Below the pieces are notes generated by a model, which saw nothing but the letters and a program-made list of their open reading frames with translations, had not been told where the DNA came from and made no database searches. Below, in pieces: positions 8,746 to 17,716 of a stretch of 64,000 nt of DNA. Positions within the stretch are counted from its first letter, which is position 1. Each line of letters begins with the position of its first letter. Where the stretch lies: NCBI RefSeq assembly GCF_000312665.1, contig NZ_HF536772.1:3053045-3117044 (forward strand), in the 5' to 3' direction. Source of the DNA: Rhizobium mesoamericanum STM3625. GTDB lineage: Bacteria > Pseudomonadota > Alphaproteobacteria > Rhizobiales > Rhizobiaceae. The translations under genes were made by a program, and so were the position numbers.

Positions 8746-10224
8746 ATGACGAGGATTTCACTCGGCAGTGCCGTCCTGCGCAGCGCTGTCTCCACTGCTT
8801 TGATGGTATCGTTAATGTCCGCGTCTGCGCTGGGTGCGCCCGTCGACTTGAGCAAGTGGTCGCCGCAATATGTGCGCTCCATTGCCGGCACACAGAATTT
8901 TGACACGGCGGCCGATTGCGCCAAGGTCACCCCACTCGACTATAAGGGGCGACTGACTTTCTGGTATCAGGGCGTGTTCGAAGGCGACCCCGACCTCCTG
9001 CGTCAGTATTACAAAGAGTTCTTCGAGACCTTCCGCAAAACCTATCCAAACATCCAGCTTGAGGAACAAGCACTCACGTACAACGACCTGCTGGACAAGT
9101 TCCGGACAGCGCTGCTTGGCAATGCAGCGCCCATGGCGGTCCGCTTGCAAATCCTCGGCGGCACCGAGTTCGCCTCAAAGGGATATTTGCAGCCGCTCAA
9201 GCCCGAGGATGTAGGATATTCGACCGAGGATTTCTGGCCCGGCGCTATGAAGGCCGTGACCTGGGAGGGCGTGACCTACGGCATTCCGACCAACAACGAA
9301 ACGATGGCGTTTATCTGGAACGCCGACATCTTTAAACGTGCAGGCCTTGATCCCGACAAGGCTCCGGCAACCTGGGACGACGTTGTCAAGTATTCCAAGC
9401 AGATCCACGACAAGCTCGGCATTGCCGGTTACGGGCTCGTGGCTCGCAAGAATGCCGGCAATACGCCATACCGCTTCATGCCGCAGCTTTGGGCCTATGG
9501 CGGCGGCGTCTTCGACGAGGCTACCGCCAACCCGACCTATAAGCAGGTCGAGCTCAATAGCCCGCAGAGCAAGGCGGCATTGCAAGCCTCCTACGATATG
9601 TATGTTCGCGACAAGTCGGTTCCGGTTTCGGCACTCACCAACCAGCAGGCCGATAATCAGCCCCTCTTCCTCGCTGGCCAACTCGGGATGATGATCTCGC
9701 ACCCGTCCGACTACAACGTCATGCTCGACCTGCAGAAAAAAGCGACGGATACCGACAAAGTCAAGGCGCAGACCGTAATCGACAACATGCGCTACGGCCT
9801 GATACCGACTGGCCCCGACGGCAAGCGTGCCGTCGTGTTTGGCGGCTCCAACATTCACATCCTGAAGCCTGAATATGTCGAAGGCGGCAAGGTAGACGAG
9901 CCGGCTGCAAAGGCTATCATTTGTATGTGGACGAGCCCCGAATGGTCGTTGAAGATGGCCTATGCCGGCTCGAACCCGGGAAACCTTAATGGCTTCAAGA
10001 CCAAATGGATGAAGGAACGTCTGGACAACATCAAGTTCCTTGATGTCACGACCTCGATGCTGCCGTACGGCATCCCGTTCCCGGCGTTGCCACAGTCCCC
10101 CGAGATCATGAATATCATCATCCCGGACATGCTGCAGAACGCCTTGACCGGAGCCATGACCGTCGACCAAGCAGCGGACGACGCAGCCAAGAAGGTAAAA
10201 GTCCTGATGGACGGCGGACTCTAG
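8746..10224 (+). CDS. ABC transporter sugar-binding protein (family 1)
   Basis: A 492-residue periplasmic binding protein with a signal peptide of about 30 residues (hydrophobic core STALMVSLMSASALG). The body has the type-1 extracellular solute-binding fold: a PNIQLEEQALTYNDLLDKF block near the N-terminus, the hinge region around GIPTNNETMAFIWN, and a Trp/Tyr-rich ligand face. The ATG at 8746 has CCTGGAGG just upstream. It is the first gene of the plus-strand operon with two permeases, an ATPase and two enzymes. It would deliver a sugar or sugar acid to the membrane complex. Members of this family are usually nearer 420-440 residues, so it is on the long side. Confidence 0.9.
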   Translation: MTRISLGSAVLRSAVSTALMVSLMSASALGAPVDLSKWSPQYVRSIAGTQNFDTAADCAKVTPLDYKGRLTFWYQGVFEGDPDLLRQYYKEFFETFRKTYPNIQLEEQALTYNDLLDKFRTALLGNAAPMAVRLQILGGTEFASKGYLQPLKPEDVGYSTEDFWPGAMKAVTWEGVTYGIPTNNETMAFIWNADIFKRAGLDPDKAPATWDDVVKYSKQIHDKLGIAGYGLVARKNAGNTPYRFMPQLWAYGGGVFDEATANPTYKQVELNSPQSKAALQASYDMYVRDKSVPVSALTNQQADNQPLFLAGQLGMMISHPSDYNVMLDLQKKATDTDKVKAQTVIDNMRYGLIPTGPDGKRAVVFGGSNIHILKPEYVEGGKVDEPAAKAIICMWTSPEWSLKMAYAGSNPGNLNGFKTKWMKERLDNIKFLDVTTSMLPYGIPFPALPQSPEIMNIIIPDMLQNALTGAMTVDQAADDAAKKVKVLMDGGL

Positions 10225-10297
10225 TCCAAGCCTGACGATCTTACCGGCTGTGCCTCGATTGCAGCCGGTTTGTTCCGAAGAATAAGGGCACCGGACA

Positions 10298-11257
10298 GTG
10301 ACGATGTTGACTGCAAAGGCCGAGGCTCGCCGAAGACTGCAACCTGATAAGTCGGGCCTGTTGCGACGGATTTGGGAGCATCGCGCTGACTATGCGTATG
10401 TGCTTCCTGCGATTGCCGTGATGCTCATCGTCATAGCCTACCCTATCTACTACACGATCGAGCTGTCGTTCTTTAATACGCCGCCTGGCCTGCAACTCCG
10501 GGACAGGATTTTCATCGGCCTCGACAACTATATCGCCATCCTCACGAGTCCAGTGTTCTGGAAGGTCACCTCGAACACTCTTATCTGGACACTGGGTTCC
10601 ACTTTCATCTCGTTTGTCTTGGGGTTTGCCAGCGCCCTGGCGCTCCATCGTGACTTTGTCGGCCGGGGCATCCTGCGCGCCGTCCTAATCATTCCCTGGG
10701 TCATTAGCGCGGTCGCCGCGTCCTATATCTGGAAGTGGATCTACCACTCGGATTTTGGGATCGTTGGCGCGGTGCTGGTCGGCCTAGGATTGGCGGACCG
10801 GCCGCCGAATTTCATCGACAGCGTCAGCACAGTGCTGCCCTCGCTGATCGTCGTCAATATTTGGCGAGAGTTTCCGTTTGCCATGATCATGATGATGGCT
10901 GGCCTGCAGACGGTTCCAGACCAGTTGCTGCGCGCTGCAAAAGTCGACGGCGCCAATGCATGGCAGCGGTTCTGGCACGTCACCTTTCCACACCTGAGAA
11001 ACGTTTCGACGGTGACGATCCTTCTACTGGCAGTGGCCAACTTCAATTCTTTCATCATACCCTGGATCATGACCGGAGGCGGGCCGTCGAATGCATCGCA
11101 TATCTGGATCACGCACATTTACGAACTCGCCTTCGGCCGCCAGCGCTGGGGGGTGGCATCGGCCTATTCGGTGCTACTGTTCCTGATCCTGATGGCGCTC
11201 GGCTACTTCTACGTCCGTGCGCTGGGCGGCAGCGAGCAGAAGGATGGGAGCGAATGA
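10298..11257 (+). CDS. ABC sugar transporter permease (MalF type)
   Basis: This 319-residue inner-membrane protein has six hydrophobic segments and the binding-protein-dependent EAA loop near residues 207-230 (LLRAAKVDGANAWQRFWHVT). The GTG start at 10298 is preceded by AAGGG at a good distance, whereas the ATG two codons later is too far from it. The stop overlaps the next gene's ATG (ATGA), so the two permeases are translationally coupled and should form a heterodimer. The partner ATPase is encoded two genes downstream. Confidence 0.92.
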   Translation: MTMLTAKAEARRRLQPDKSGLLRRIWEHRADYAYVLPAIAVMLIVIAYPIYYTIELSFFNTPPGLQLRDRIFIGLDNYIAILTSPVFWKVTSNTLIWTLGSTFISFVLGFASALALHRDFVGRGILRAVLIIPWVISAVAASYIWKWIYHSDFGIVGAVLVGLGLADRPPNFIDSVSTVLPSLIVVNIWREFPFAMIMMMAGLQTVPDQLLRAAKVDGANAWQRFWHVTFPHLRNVSTVTILLLAVANFNSFIIPWIMTGGGPSNASHIWITHIYELAFGRQRWGVASAYSVLLFLILMALGYFYVRALGGSEQKDGSE

Positions 11258-12144
11258 GCACGATTGCCGAGACTGCTCATCGAAGCCAGGCGCGGCGTCG
11301 TATGCGCATCGATGGATGGCGGTGGGGCGGACGCATCTTCCTTGTATTCATGCTGCTTTACACCGCATTACCGATGATCTGGATGCTGATCACGTCGATC
11401 AAGTCCGGCTTCGCAGCCATGCAGTTCCCGCCACAATGGTGGCCGGACCAACCCACCCTCGCCAGCTACCAGAAGCTGCTCGATCCGCAAAACAGCGTCG
11501 GTCAGGATTTCCTGCGCTTCTTCTGGAACAGCCTTTTCGTCTCCACCGCCACAACCATCCTTTCGGTGATCGTTGCAGTTCCTGCGGCTTACGCGTTTTC
11601 GCGCTTCACCTTCCCTGGCCGGACCTTCCTGTTCTTCGCCGTCTTGCTTAGGAACATGTTCCCGGCAGTGATCTTTCTCGTGCCGCTCTTCATTCTGATG
11701 CGCGCGATCGGGCTGGTGAACACGCATTGGTCGCTCATCCTCACCTACCTCACATTCGGCCTGCCGCTTGCAATCTGGCTTCTCAAGGGTTTCTACGACA
11801 ACATCCCGGTGCAACTGGAGCAGGCGGCGCGCATCGACGGGGCAACACGGTTCCAGGCCTTTGTCCTGATCGTGATGCCGCTCTCGACGCCAGGAATCAT
11901 AGCCACGGCTATCTATTCCTTCATCGGTGCGTGGAACGAGTATATCTACGCCTATACCTTCCTGTCCAAGAACGAGCAGTTGACACTGCCGGTCGGCATC
12001 CAGCGCTTCTTCTCGGAAAATACAACGGACTTTCCGGGCCTGATGGCGGCCAGCTTCATGATGAGCGTGCCCGTCGTGGTCCTGTTCCTCGTTCTGCAAC
12101 GATATTTCGTACGCGCCCTGACGGAAGGCGCAGTCAAGCACTAG
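11254..12144 (+). CDS. ABC sugar transporter permease (MalG type)
   Basis: The second permease has 296 residues and six predicted membrane segments. The EAA motif is clear at about residues 190-209 (EQAARIDGATRFQAFVLIVM). Its ATG overlaps the TGA of the first permease by four bases. The long frame open upstream in the same phase is only the shadow of the first permease. It completes the membrane channel for the binding protein at 8746 and the ATPase at 12156. Confidence 0.92.
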   Translation: MSTIAETAHRSQARRRMRIDGWRWGGRIFLVFMLLYTALPMIWMLITSIKSGFAAMQFPPQWWPDQPTLASYQKLLDPQNSVGQDFLRFFWNSLFVSTATTILSVIVAVPAAYAFSRFTFPGRTFLFFAVLLRNMFPAVIFLVPLFILMRAIGLVNTHWSLILTYLTFGLPLAIWLLKGFYDNIPVQLEQAARIDGATRFQAFVLIVMPLSTPGIIATAIYSFIGAWNEYIYAYTFLSKNEQLTLPVGIQRFFSENTTDFPGLMAASFMMSVPVVVLFLVLQRYFVRALTEGAVKH

Positions 12145-12155
12145 GGGAGTTGCCG

Positions 12156-13253
12156 GTGGCCCACGTGGTCCTCAAAGATCTGGTCAAGACCTACGGAAGC
12201 TTCAAAGCTGTCAATAATGTTTCGCTGACGGTCAACGACGGCGAATTCGTTGCGCTCGTCGGCCCTTCGGGCTGCGGCAAGACAACCACGCTCAATCTTG
12301 TGGCGGGGCTCATCCCGATCACATCTGGCGACATCGTCATCGGCGACCGGGTGGTCAACGACCTCGACCCCAAGGACCGGGACATTGCTATGGTGTTCCA
12401 GAACTACGCGCTCTATCCGCAGAAATCGGTCTACAAAAATCTGGCGTTCCCTCTGCAGATGCGCAAACTGCCACGGGATGAGATCGACAAGAAGGTCAAG
12501 GAAGCAGCGCGAGTGCTCGACATGACCCAATTGCTCGAGCGCAAGCCACGCGAACTTTCGGGCGGGCAACAGCAGCGCGTGGCGCTAGGCCGTGCCCTTG
12601 TTCGCGATCCCGCGGTATTCCTGATGGATGAACCACTCTCCAATCTCGACGCAAAGCTGCGCGTGCAGATGCGGTCGGAGATCAAGCGTTTCCACCAGGA
12701 CCTCAAGGCGACGATCATCTATGTGACGCACGACCAGCTCGAAGCAGTAACCATGGCCGACAGGATGGCGGTGATGAACGGCGGCTATCTGCAGCAATAC
12801 GATTCACCGGCGCAGGTCTTTGCCCATCCGGTGAACATGTTCGTCGCCAGCTTCGTCGGCAGCCCGGCGATGAGCCTTGTTCCGCTGGAGGCATCAACAG
12901 CAGGCGGCGACACTGTGTTGACCAGTGCGGAGGGCTGGCGCCTCGAGCTCTCGCCGAACAACGCCCAGAAGATCGCGAGGGCAACAACCAAAAAAGTCGT
13001 GCTCGGTGCCCGTCACTCGACGATCAAGCTGCACAAGAGTGCGGTGCCAGGAAGCGTTCCTGCCAAGGCCTACACGGTGGAACCAACCGGAGATGTCACC
13101 TTCGTGCAGGCGTTCCTGTCTGGCGCCCTCGTCAACGTCAGCGTGCCGCCGACCATTGCCGTCGCGCCTGACGAGCCGATTTGGCTCGAGTTCGACCAGG
13201 AGCGGATGCATCTGTTCGACGGCCAAACAGAAATGGCCCTCAGGGCCAACTGA
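12156..13253 (+). CDS. ABC sugar transporter ATPase (UgpC/MalK type)
   Basis: The 365-residue cytoplasmic ATPase has a Walker A at 36-44, the signature LSGGQQQR at 134-141, Walker B at 155-160 and an H-loop in VTHDQ. The C-terminal third is an OB-fold/TOBE-type regulatory region, as in MalK and UgpC. The GTG start at 12156 follows TAGGGGAG and lies 11 bases after the permease stop; the open frame upstream of it is only the permease gene read in another phase. It energises uptake through the two preceding permeases. Confidence 0.92.
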   Translation: MAHVVLKDLVKTYGSFKAVNNVSLTVNDGEFVALVGPSGCGKTTTLNLVAGLIPITSGDIVIGDRVVNDLDPKDRDIAMVFQNYALYPQKSVYKNLAFPLQMRKLPRDEIDKKVKEAARVLDMTQLLERKPRELSGGQQQRVALGRALVRDPAVFLMDEPLSNLDAKLRVQMRSEIKRFHQDLKATIIYVTHDQLEAVTMADRMAVMNGGYLQQYDSPAQVFAHPVNMFVASFVGSPAMSLVPLEASTAGGDTVLTSAEGWRLELSPNNAQKIARATTKKVVLGARHSTIKLHKSAVPGSVPAKAYTVEPTGDVTFVQAFLSGALVNVSVPPTIAVAPDEPIWLEFDQERMHLFDGQTEMALRAN

Positions 13254-13286
13254 GACAGAGCCGATGCGTGCGGAACGAGGGCGTGG

Positions 13287-14450
13287 ATGACTATCAAGCT
13301 TAAAATCACCGCTATCAAGCCCTATCCAGTATGGGTCGGAACACGCAACCAGATGCTCGTTAAGGTAGAGACCGACAACGGCATCTTCGGATGGGGCGAG
13401 AGCGGTTTGAGCGGTCGCGAGAAGGCCGTGGTCGGCACGATCGAGCACTATCGCGAGTTTCTCATTGGCCGCGACCCGATGCAGATCGGTCGGATCTGGC
13501 AAGAGGTTTATCGCAGCCAGTACTTCGAAGGCGGGCGCGTTCTGCAGGCAGCGATCTCCGCCATCGACATTGCTCTTCACGACATCAAGGGCAAGGTGCT
13601 GGGGGTGCCGGCCTACGAACTCCTGGGCGGCAAGCAGCGCGACCGCATTCCTACCTTCGCCTCCACCGGTGACGAGGCCGAGGGCGATGTTGCGATCGAA
13701 CGAGCCCGCGAACTACGCGCACAGGGGTGGCAGGCGATCCGCTTCTTCCCTATCGGTCAAAACAGCAAGGATATTTTTGAGCCGCACGAGTCGATCGGCG
13801 TTACCGCAAGTATGCTTAACAAGGCGCGCGAGGCGCTTGGCGACGACGTCGTCCTAGGCATCGACTATCACCATCGGCTGTCGGTGGCACAGGCGGCGAG
13901 CTTCTGTAATAAACTCGGCCGTGGCACCCTTGATTTCCTCGAGGAACCGATACGAGGCGAGACACCGGAGGCCTACGAATCCCTGCGCAAGATGACCGAC
14001 ATCCCGTTCGCCATCGGCGAGGAATTCGCCAGCAAGTGGCAGTTCCTGCCCTACATCGAGCGCGGCATCCATCAGTTCAACCGGCTGGATGTTTGCAACG
14101 TTGGCGGACTCACTGAGGCGATGAAGGTTGCTGGCTGGGGCGAGGCGCATTATGTGGACCTGATGCCGCACAATCCCCTTGGTCCGGTCTGCACGGCCGC
14201 CACCATCCATCTCGCCGCAGCGGTGCCGAATTTCGCTTGGCTCGAGACCAGGGCGCCCGAAACAGGGCTGGGCTTCGACAGTTCCGACTTTTTCCCCGTG
14301 CAACCACGGCTCGACGGCTCCGACTATCCCGTCAGCGAACTTCCGGGGCTCGGCGTCGAGGTCAACGAAGAGGCGATCAAGGCGCAGAGCTTTCGTTTCT
14401 GGGAGGCACCTCACCTGAGGCGCCGCGACGGTTCTGTTACGAACTGGTAG
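13287..14450 (+). CDS. enolase-superfamily enzyme, galactonate dehydratase-like (enzyme D)
   Basis: Fourth enolase-superfamily protein of the locus, 387 residues. Metal ligands are D193 (GIDYHHR, with H195 two residues later), E219 (FLEEP) and E245 (IGEEF); H295 lies in MPHNPLGP and E320 in WLET. This pattern is that of the D-galactonate/D-mannonate dehydratase side of the superfamily. The strand 2 position reads R152-F-F rather than K-x-K or K-x-D, which implies a different acid/base arrangement. It follows the transporter ATPase by 33 bases and precedes the RraA-like gene by 20 bases, clearly in one operon. A dehydratase for the imported sugar acid is the best guess. Confidence 0.87.
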   Translation: MTIKLKITAIKPYPVWVGTRNQMLVKVETDNGIFGWGESGLSGREKAVVGTIEHYREFLIGRDPMQIGRIWQEVYRSQYFEGGRVLQAAISAIDIALHDIKGKVLGVPAYELLGGKQRDRIPTFASTGDEAEGDVAIERARELRAQGWQAIRFFPIGQNSKDIFEPHESIGVTASMLNKAREALGDDVVLGIDYHHRLSVAQAASFCNKLGRGTLDFLEEPIRGETPEAYESLRKMTDIPFAIGEEFASKWQFLPYIERGIHQFNRLDVCNVGGLTEAMKVAGWGEAHYVDLMPHNPLGPVCTAATIHLAAAVPNFAWLETRAPETGLGFDSSDFFPVQPRLDGSDYPVSELPGLGVEVNEEAIKAQSFRFWEAPHLRRRDGSVTNW

Positions 14451-14470
14451 TTTCATCCACGGAGTCCAAA

Positions 14471-15220
14471 ATGACGGATATTCATGACATCACGCGACCG
14501 CCCAAAGACCTAATCGCCGCACTGAAGGGTATCGGCGCCGCGACGGTTGCTGGCACGCTTGGCCACATGGGCTTCCACAATCCTCACATGGTCGGTCCTG
14601 TGCCGCAGAATCGCGGGAAGTCGATCGTCGGGCCGGCGCTGACGCTCCAGTTCATGCCGCAGCGGCCGGACCTCTTCACCGAGGGAGAATATGCCGATCC
14701 GGAGACACAGTTACACCGACACGTGCTCTATCGCGCGCAAGAGGGCGATGTAGTCGTGGTCGACGCGCGGGCCGACATGAGCTCGGGCGTCTTCGGCGAT
14801 ATGATGTCGACGTATTTCAAAGGCAGAGGCGGCGCTGGTATCGTAATCGACGGGTGCATGCGCGATCGGCCCAATGTCGAGAAGCTAGATCTCCCACTGT
14901 GGCTGCGCGGCTGGACGCCCAACTACCATGTGCAAACCAGCATCTATCCCAACGCCGTCAACGTTCCGATTGCCTGCGGCGGTGTCACGGTAATCCCGGG
15001 CGACATCATCGTCGCCGACGACGACGGGGTGGTGGTGCTTCCAGTCGCAATGGCCTCGAAGGTAATCGAAGAGTCGCAAAAGCATCACGATTGGGAGGAG
15101 TTCTCGCGAGTGAAGCTTATGGAAGGCGGGTCGTTGCAGCGCTATTATCCGCTACATGACGATGCCCGCGCAGAGTACGAAGAGTGGCGCAAAACAAACC
15201 GCTTGGAAAAGCGAAGTTAG
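14471..15220 (+). CDS. RraA family / 4-hydroxy-4-methyl-2-oxoglutarate aldolase-like protein
   Basis: The 249-residue protein has the RraA/HMG-aldolase core: G109-D110 in the FGDMM segment, then a Gly-rich loop and D127-G-x2-R131-D132 (IDGCMRD), which bind the metal and the enolate in the aldolase. It also has the late hydrophobic strands VNVPIACGGVTVIPGD and DGVVVLP. Relatives of this length often lie beside sugar-acid dehydratases and may cleave or decarboxylate keto-acid products. It ends the operon. RraA's RNase-inhibitor role is known only for enterobacterial members and is unlikely here. The substrate is inferred only from context. Confidence 0.82.
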   Translation: MTDIHDITRPPKDLIAALKGIGAATVAGTLGHMGFHNPHMVGPVPQNRGKSIVGPALTLQFMPQRPDLFTEGEYADPETQLHRHVLYRAQEGDVVVVDARADMSSGVFGDMMSTYFKGRGGAGIVIDGCMRDRPNVEKLDLPLWLRGWTPNYHVQTSIYPNAVNVPIACGGVTVIPGDIIVADDDGVVVLPVAMASKVIEESQKHHDWEEFSRVKLMEGGSLQRYYPLHDDARAEYEEWRKTNRLEKRS

Positions 15221-15387
15221 CCGCTTGATTACCCTCGGGGGCGGGCCGCAACCTTCTGAGATATCGCCGACGTCGACGCAAAAAATAGGGAGACAAATTT
15301 CGCCGTGGGGCGTCCGCTTTTCGATCCGGCGACCGGATCCAGCCGCCGAGGTCCTCCGAATATCAGCTTCTGGCAGAGCTGGCGCTA

Positions 15388-15404
15388 GCGGAAATGATTT
15401 CCGC
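15388..15404. repeat. 17-bp palindrome, second copy of GGAAATGATTTCC core
   Basis: Perfect palindrome of eight-base arms (GCGGAAAT and ATTTCCGC) around one G. The core is identical to that at 3444-3470, about 12 kb away and on the other side of the sugar-acid locus. Confidence 0.55.
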
Positions 15405-15603
15405 CTCCACGCAATGATTCCAAGTGCAGGTCTGGAGTCTCGCTCCACGGAAAATTGCAGCGTCGGGCGCTTACGGTTTTTTGGGTGTCATAGGTTCTGG
15501 AGGGCCGGACAGTGATCATATCGTGGAGAGTGGCGCCGCGCTCTTTGCGGGAGCAGACCTCTTCAAGGATCTCGATAGGCAGGAACATGATCTGCGCTAG
15601 GAT

Positions 15604-15634
15604 GAGCACGGAGTTCGCAATGAACTCCGTGCTC
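15604..15634. terminator. perfect 13-bp hairpin, possible bidirectional terminator
   Basis: GAGCACGGAGTTC and GAACTCCGTGCTC form a perfect stem with a five-base loop (GCAAT). It lies 30 bases past the stop of the minus-strand ATPase gene and 380 bases past the plus-strand RraA-like gene. No T-run follows directly, so it could instead be an mRNA-stabilising hairpin or a protein site. Confidence 0.4.
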
Positions 15635-15663
15635 CACTAAGGTCGGGCTTTTTGCGGAGAGCC

Positions 15664-16740
15664 TCACTGGACGAGTGCAATCGCGTCGTCACGTGTTTGA
15701 GCAGTATCCGAGTTAACCATCGCAGTCGCAAGCTGGCGAAAGGTGACAACACCGACGGGACGAGATCCTTGACCGATGACAGTCACGTCCCCATCGGGAA
15801 CCGACGCAAGCATGCGAACCGCCTCCTCGACAGTCGTCGCAGCGTCTACAGTGACGCCGCTAACGGCGGCTCCGGGTCGCGGGGGACTCATGATGGCACC
15901 TACCTGAACCACGCGGCCGCGGTTGACCTCCTTCACGAAGTTGGCAACATACTCGTCTGCTGGCCGCAACACGATGTCCTGGCTGCTACCTTGCTGAATG
16001 ATTTCGCCATCGCGTAGGATAGCGATCTGATCTCCCAGTCTCAGGGCCTCATCAAGATCGTGCGTGATGAAGACGATGGTCTTCTTGATCTCCTGCTGGA
16101 TGTCGAGCAGTACAGTCTGCATGTCCGTGCGGATCAGCGGGTCGAGCGCGGAGTAGGCCTCATCCATCAAAAGAACGGGCGCGTCGTTCGAAAGGGCACG
16201 CGCCAGACCAACGCGCTGCTGCATGCCGCCTGAAAGCTGGTTCGGGTATTTCTCCTCAAAGCCCTTCAGGCCGACTCGCTCCAGCCATCGCATTGCGATG
16301 TCGACCGCCTTCGAACGCTCCACTCCCTGGACCTCAAGGCCAAAGAGAGTGTTGTCGAGGACGTTGCGATGCGGCAGTAGCGCGAACTTCTGAAACACCA
16401 TCGCCGTCTGATGCCTGCGGAATGTGCGAAGCTCGGTCTCGTCCATCTTGACCACGTCCACGCCGCCGACAAGCACTTCGCCGGCGGTTGGGTCGATCAG
16501 TCGGTTGATATGACGAATGAGCGTCGACTTCCCCGAACCGGACAGGCCCATGATGACCTGGATGCAGCCCGACGGCATTTCGATATTGATATCACGCAGT
16601 CCAAGTACGTGACCGTACTTCCGGTTCAACTCAGACTTCGTCAGTCCGTTCTGAACTGCCTCGATGTGAGATCTCGCGTTCGGACCGAAGATCTTGAAGA
16701 GATGGCGGATCCTGATGCCGCCGAAATCGCGGTCAGCCAT
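15664..16740 (-). CDS. quaternary amine ABC transporter ATPase (ProV/OpuAA type)
   Basis: The 358-residue protein has a Walker A GLSGSGKST at 65-73, signature LSGGMQQR at 169-176 and Walker B with MDEAYSALD at 192-200. The stretch before the Walker A (NGLTKSELNRKYGHVLGL) is typical of glycine betaine/proline ATPases. About 60 C-terminal residues form a short CBS-like region (VTVDAATTVEEAVRMLASVP), which senses osmotic state in OpuA. The ATG at 16740 overlaps the permease stop by eight bases; a longer frame to 16863 is only the permease shadow. It powers uptake of a betaine-like compound. Confidence 0.9.
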   Translation of the reverse strand: MADRDFGGIRIRHLFKIFGPNARSHIEAVQNGLTKSELNRKYGHVLGLRDINIEMPSGCIQVIMGLSGSGKSTLIRHINRLIDPTAGEVLVGGVDVVKMDETELRTFRRHQTAMVFQKFALLPHRNVLDNTLFGLEVQGVERSKAVDIAMRWLERVGLKGFEEKYPNQLSGGMQQRVGLARALSNDAPVLLMDEAYSALDPLIRTDMQTVLLDIQQEIKKTIVFITHDLDEALRLGDQIAILRDGEIIQQGSSQDIVLRPADEYVANFVKEVNRGRVVQVGAIMSPPRPGAAVSGVTVDAATTVEEAVRMLASVPDGDVTVIGQGSRPVGVVTFRQLATAMVNSDTAQTRDDAIALVQ

Positions 16741-17620
16741 TAACGATCTCCCGATGCTTCTGGAGCCGTTTGCCGTATGCCTGGCTGACTCTGTCGAAGA
16801 TGATGGCGATGCCGACGATGGCAAGGCCGTTGAAAATGCCGAGCGTGAAGTACTGATTGGCAATCGCCTTCAGAACCGGCTGTCCAAGCCCTTGGACACC
16901 GATCATCGATGCCACCACGACCATCGCCAGCGCCATCATGATCGTCTGGTTGATCCCGGCCATGATGGTTGGCAGGGCAAGCGGCATCTGCACCTTGAAG
17001 AGCTTCTGGGAATTCGAAACTCCGAACGCGTCGGCTGCCTCAAGCACGTCCTTGTCCACCAGTCGAATGCCGAGGTCGGTCAATCGGATCATTGGCGGAA
17101 TTGCATAAATCACGACAGCGATAAGACCGGGAACGCGACCAATTCCAAGCAGCATGACGACTGGGATCAGATAAACGAAACTCGGCATGGTCTGCATCAC
17201 GTCGAGGATTGGATGTACGACGCGCTGGAACCGATCCGATCGCGCCATTAGAATCCCGATCGGCAACCCGAGCGCGATGGACAGGACCGTGCAGACGAAG
17301 ATCATCGAGACAGTCCGCATGGTGTCTTCCCACATGCCGAAGTAGCCAATGAGCAACAAGGTCACCAGACAGCCGACTACAATCTTCAGGCTGCGGCCAG
17401 CCAGCCACGCGATAATCAGGACCATGAGCGTTATGATCGGCCACGGCGTTTGGGTCATGAACCGGTCGACGGCGATCAAGAAGTGTTGCAGCGGAGAAAA
17501 GAAGCTCTCGATGGAATCGCCGTACGCCCTCGTGAAACCTCGAAATCCGTCGTCAATCATCTTCTTGAGGTCGCGAAGACTGTCGTCGTTCATGTGCGGA
17601 AATTTGTAAAACCATTCCAT
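16733..17620 (-). CDS. quaternary amine ABC transporter permease (ProW/OpuAB type)
   Basis: This 295-residue membrane protein has an N-terminal soluble stretch of about 50 residues, as in ProW, followed by six or more hydrophobic segments. The conserved loop is present in VVIYAIPPMIRLTDLGIR and LEAADAFGVSNSQKLFKVQMP. The ATG at 17620 is preceded by AAAGGGGAA, so the longer frame to 17713 is rejected. It lies 96 bases after the binding-protein gene and overlaps the ATPase gene by eight bases. Confidence 0.9.
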   Translation of the reverse strand: MEWFYKFPHMNDDSLRDLKKMIDDGFRGFTRAYGDSIESFFSPLQHFLIAVDRFMTQTPWPIITLMVLIIAWLAGRSLKIVVGCLVTLLLIGYFGMWEDTMRTVSMIFVCTVLSIALGLPIGILMARSDRFQRVVHPILDVMQTMPSFVYLIPVVMLLGIGRVPGLIAVVIYAIPPMIRLTDLGIRLVDKDVLEAADAFGVSNSQKLFKVQMPLALPTIMAGINQTIMMALAMVVVASMIGVQGLGQPVLKAIANQYFTLGIFNGLAIVGIAIIFDRVSQAYGKRLQKHREIVNG

Positions 17621-17716
17621 TCGGTTCCCCTTTCTCAAAGAGCCGTGACTAGTCTTCTGGCTATCTCCGGCTTTTGAAGCGGCGGCGCGCGTCAAAACGC
17701 GCCGCCTAGTCAACCA

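Larger units (their letters stand above)
15221..15663. other. 440-base intergenic stretch between two convergent operons
   Basis: No gene is visible. It contains a palindrome shared with position 3444-3470 and a perfect 13-bp hairpin near its right end, and separates the plus-strand sugar-acid operon from the minus-strand betaine-type transporter. Confidence 0.55.
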
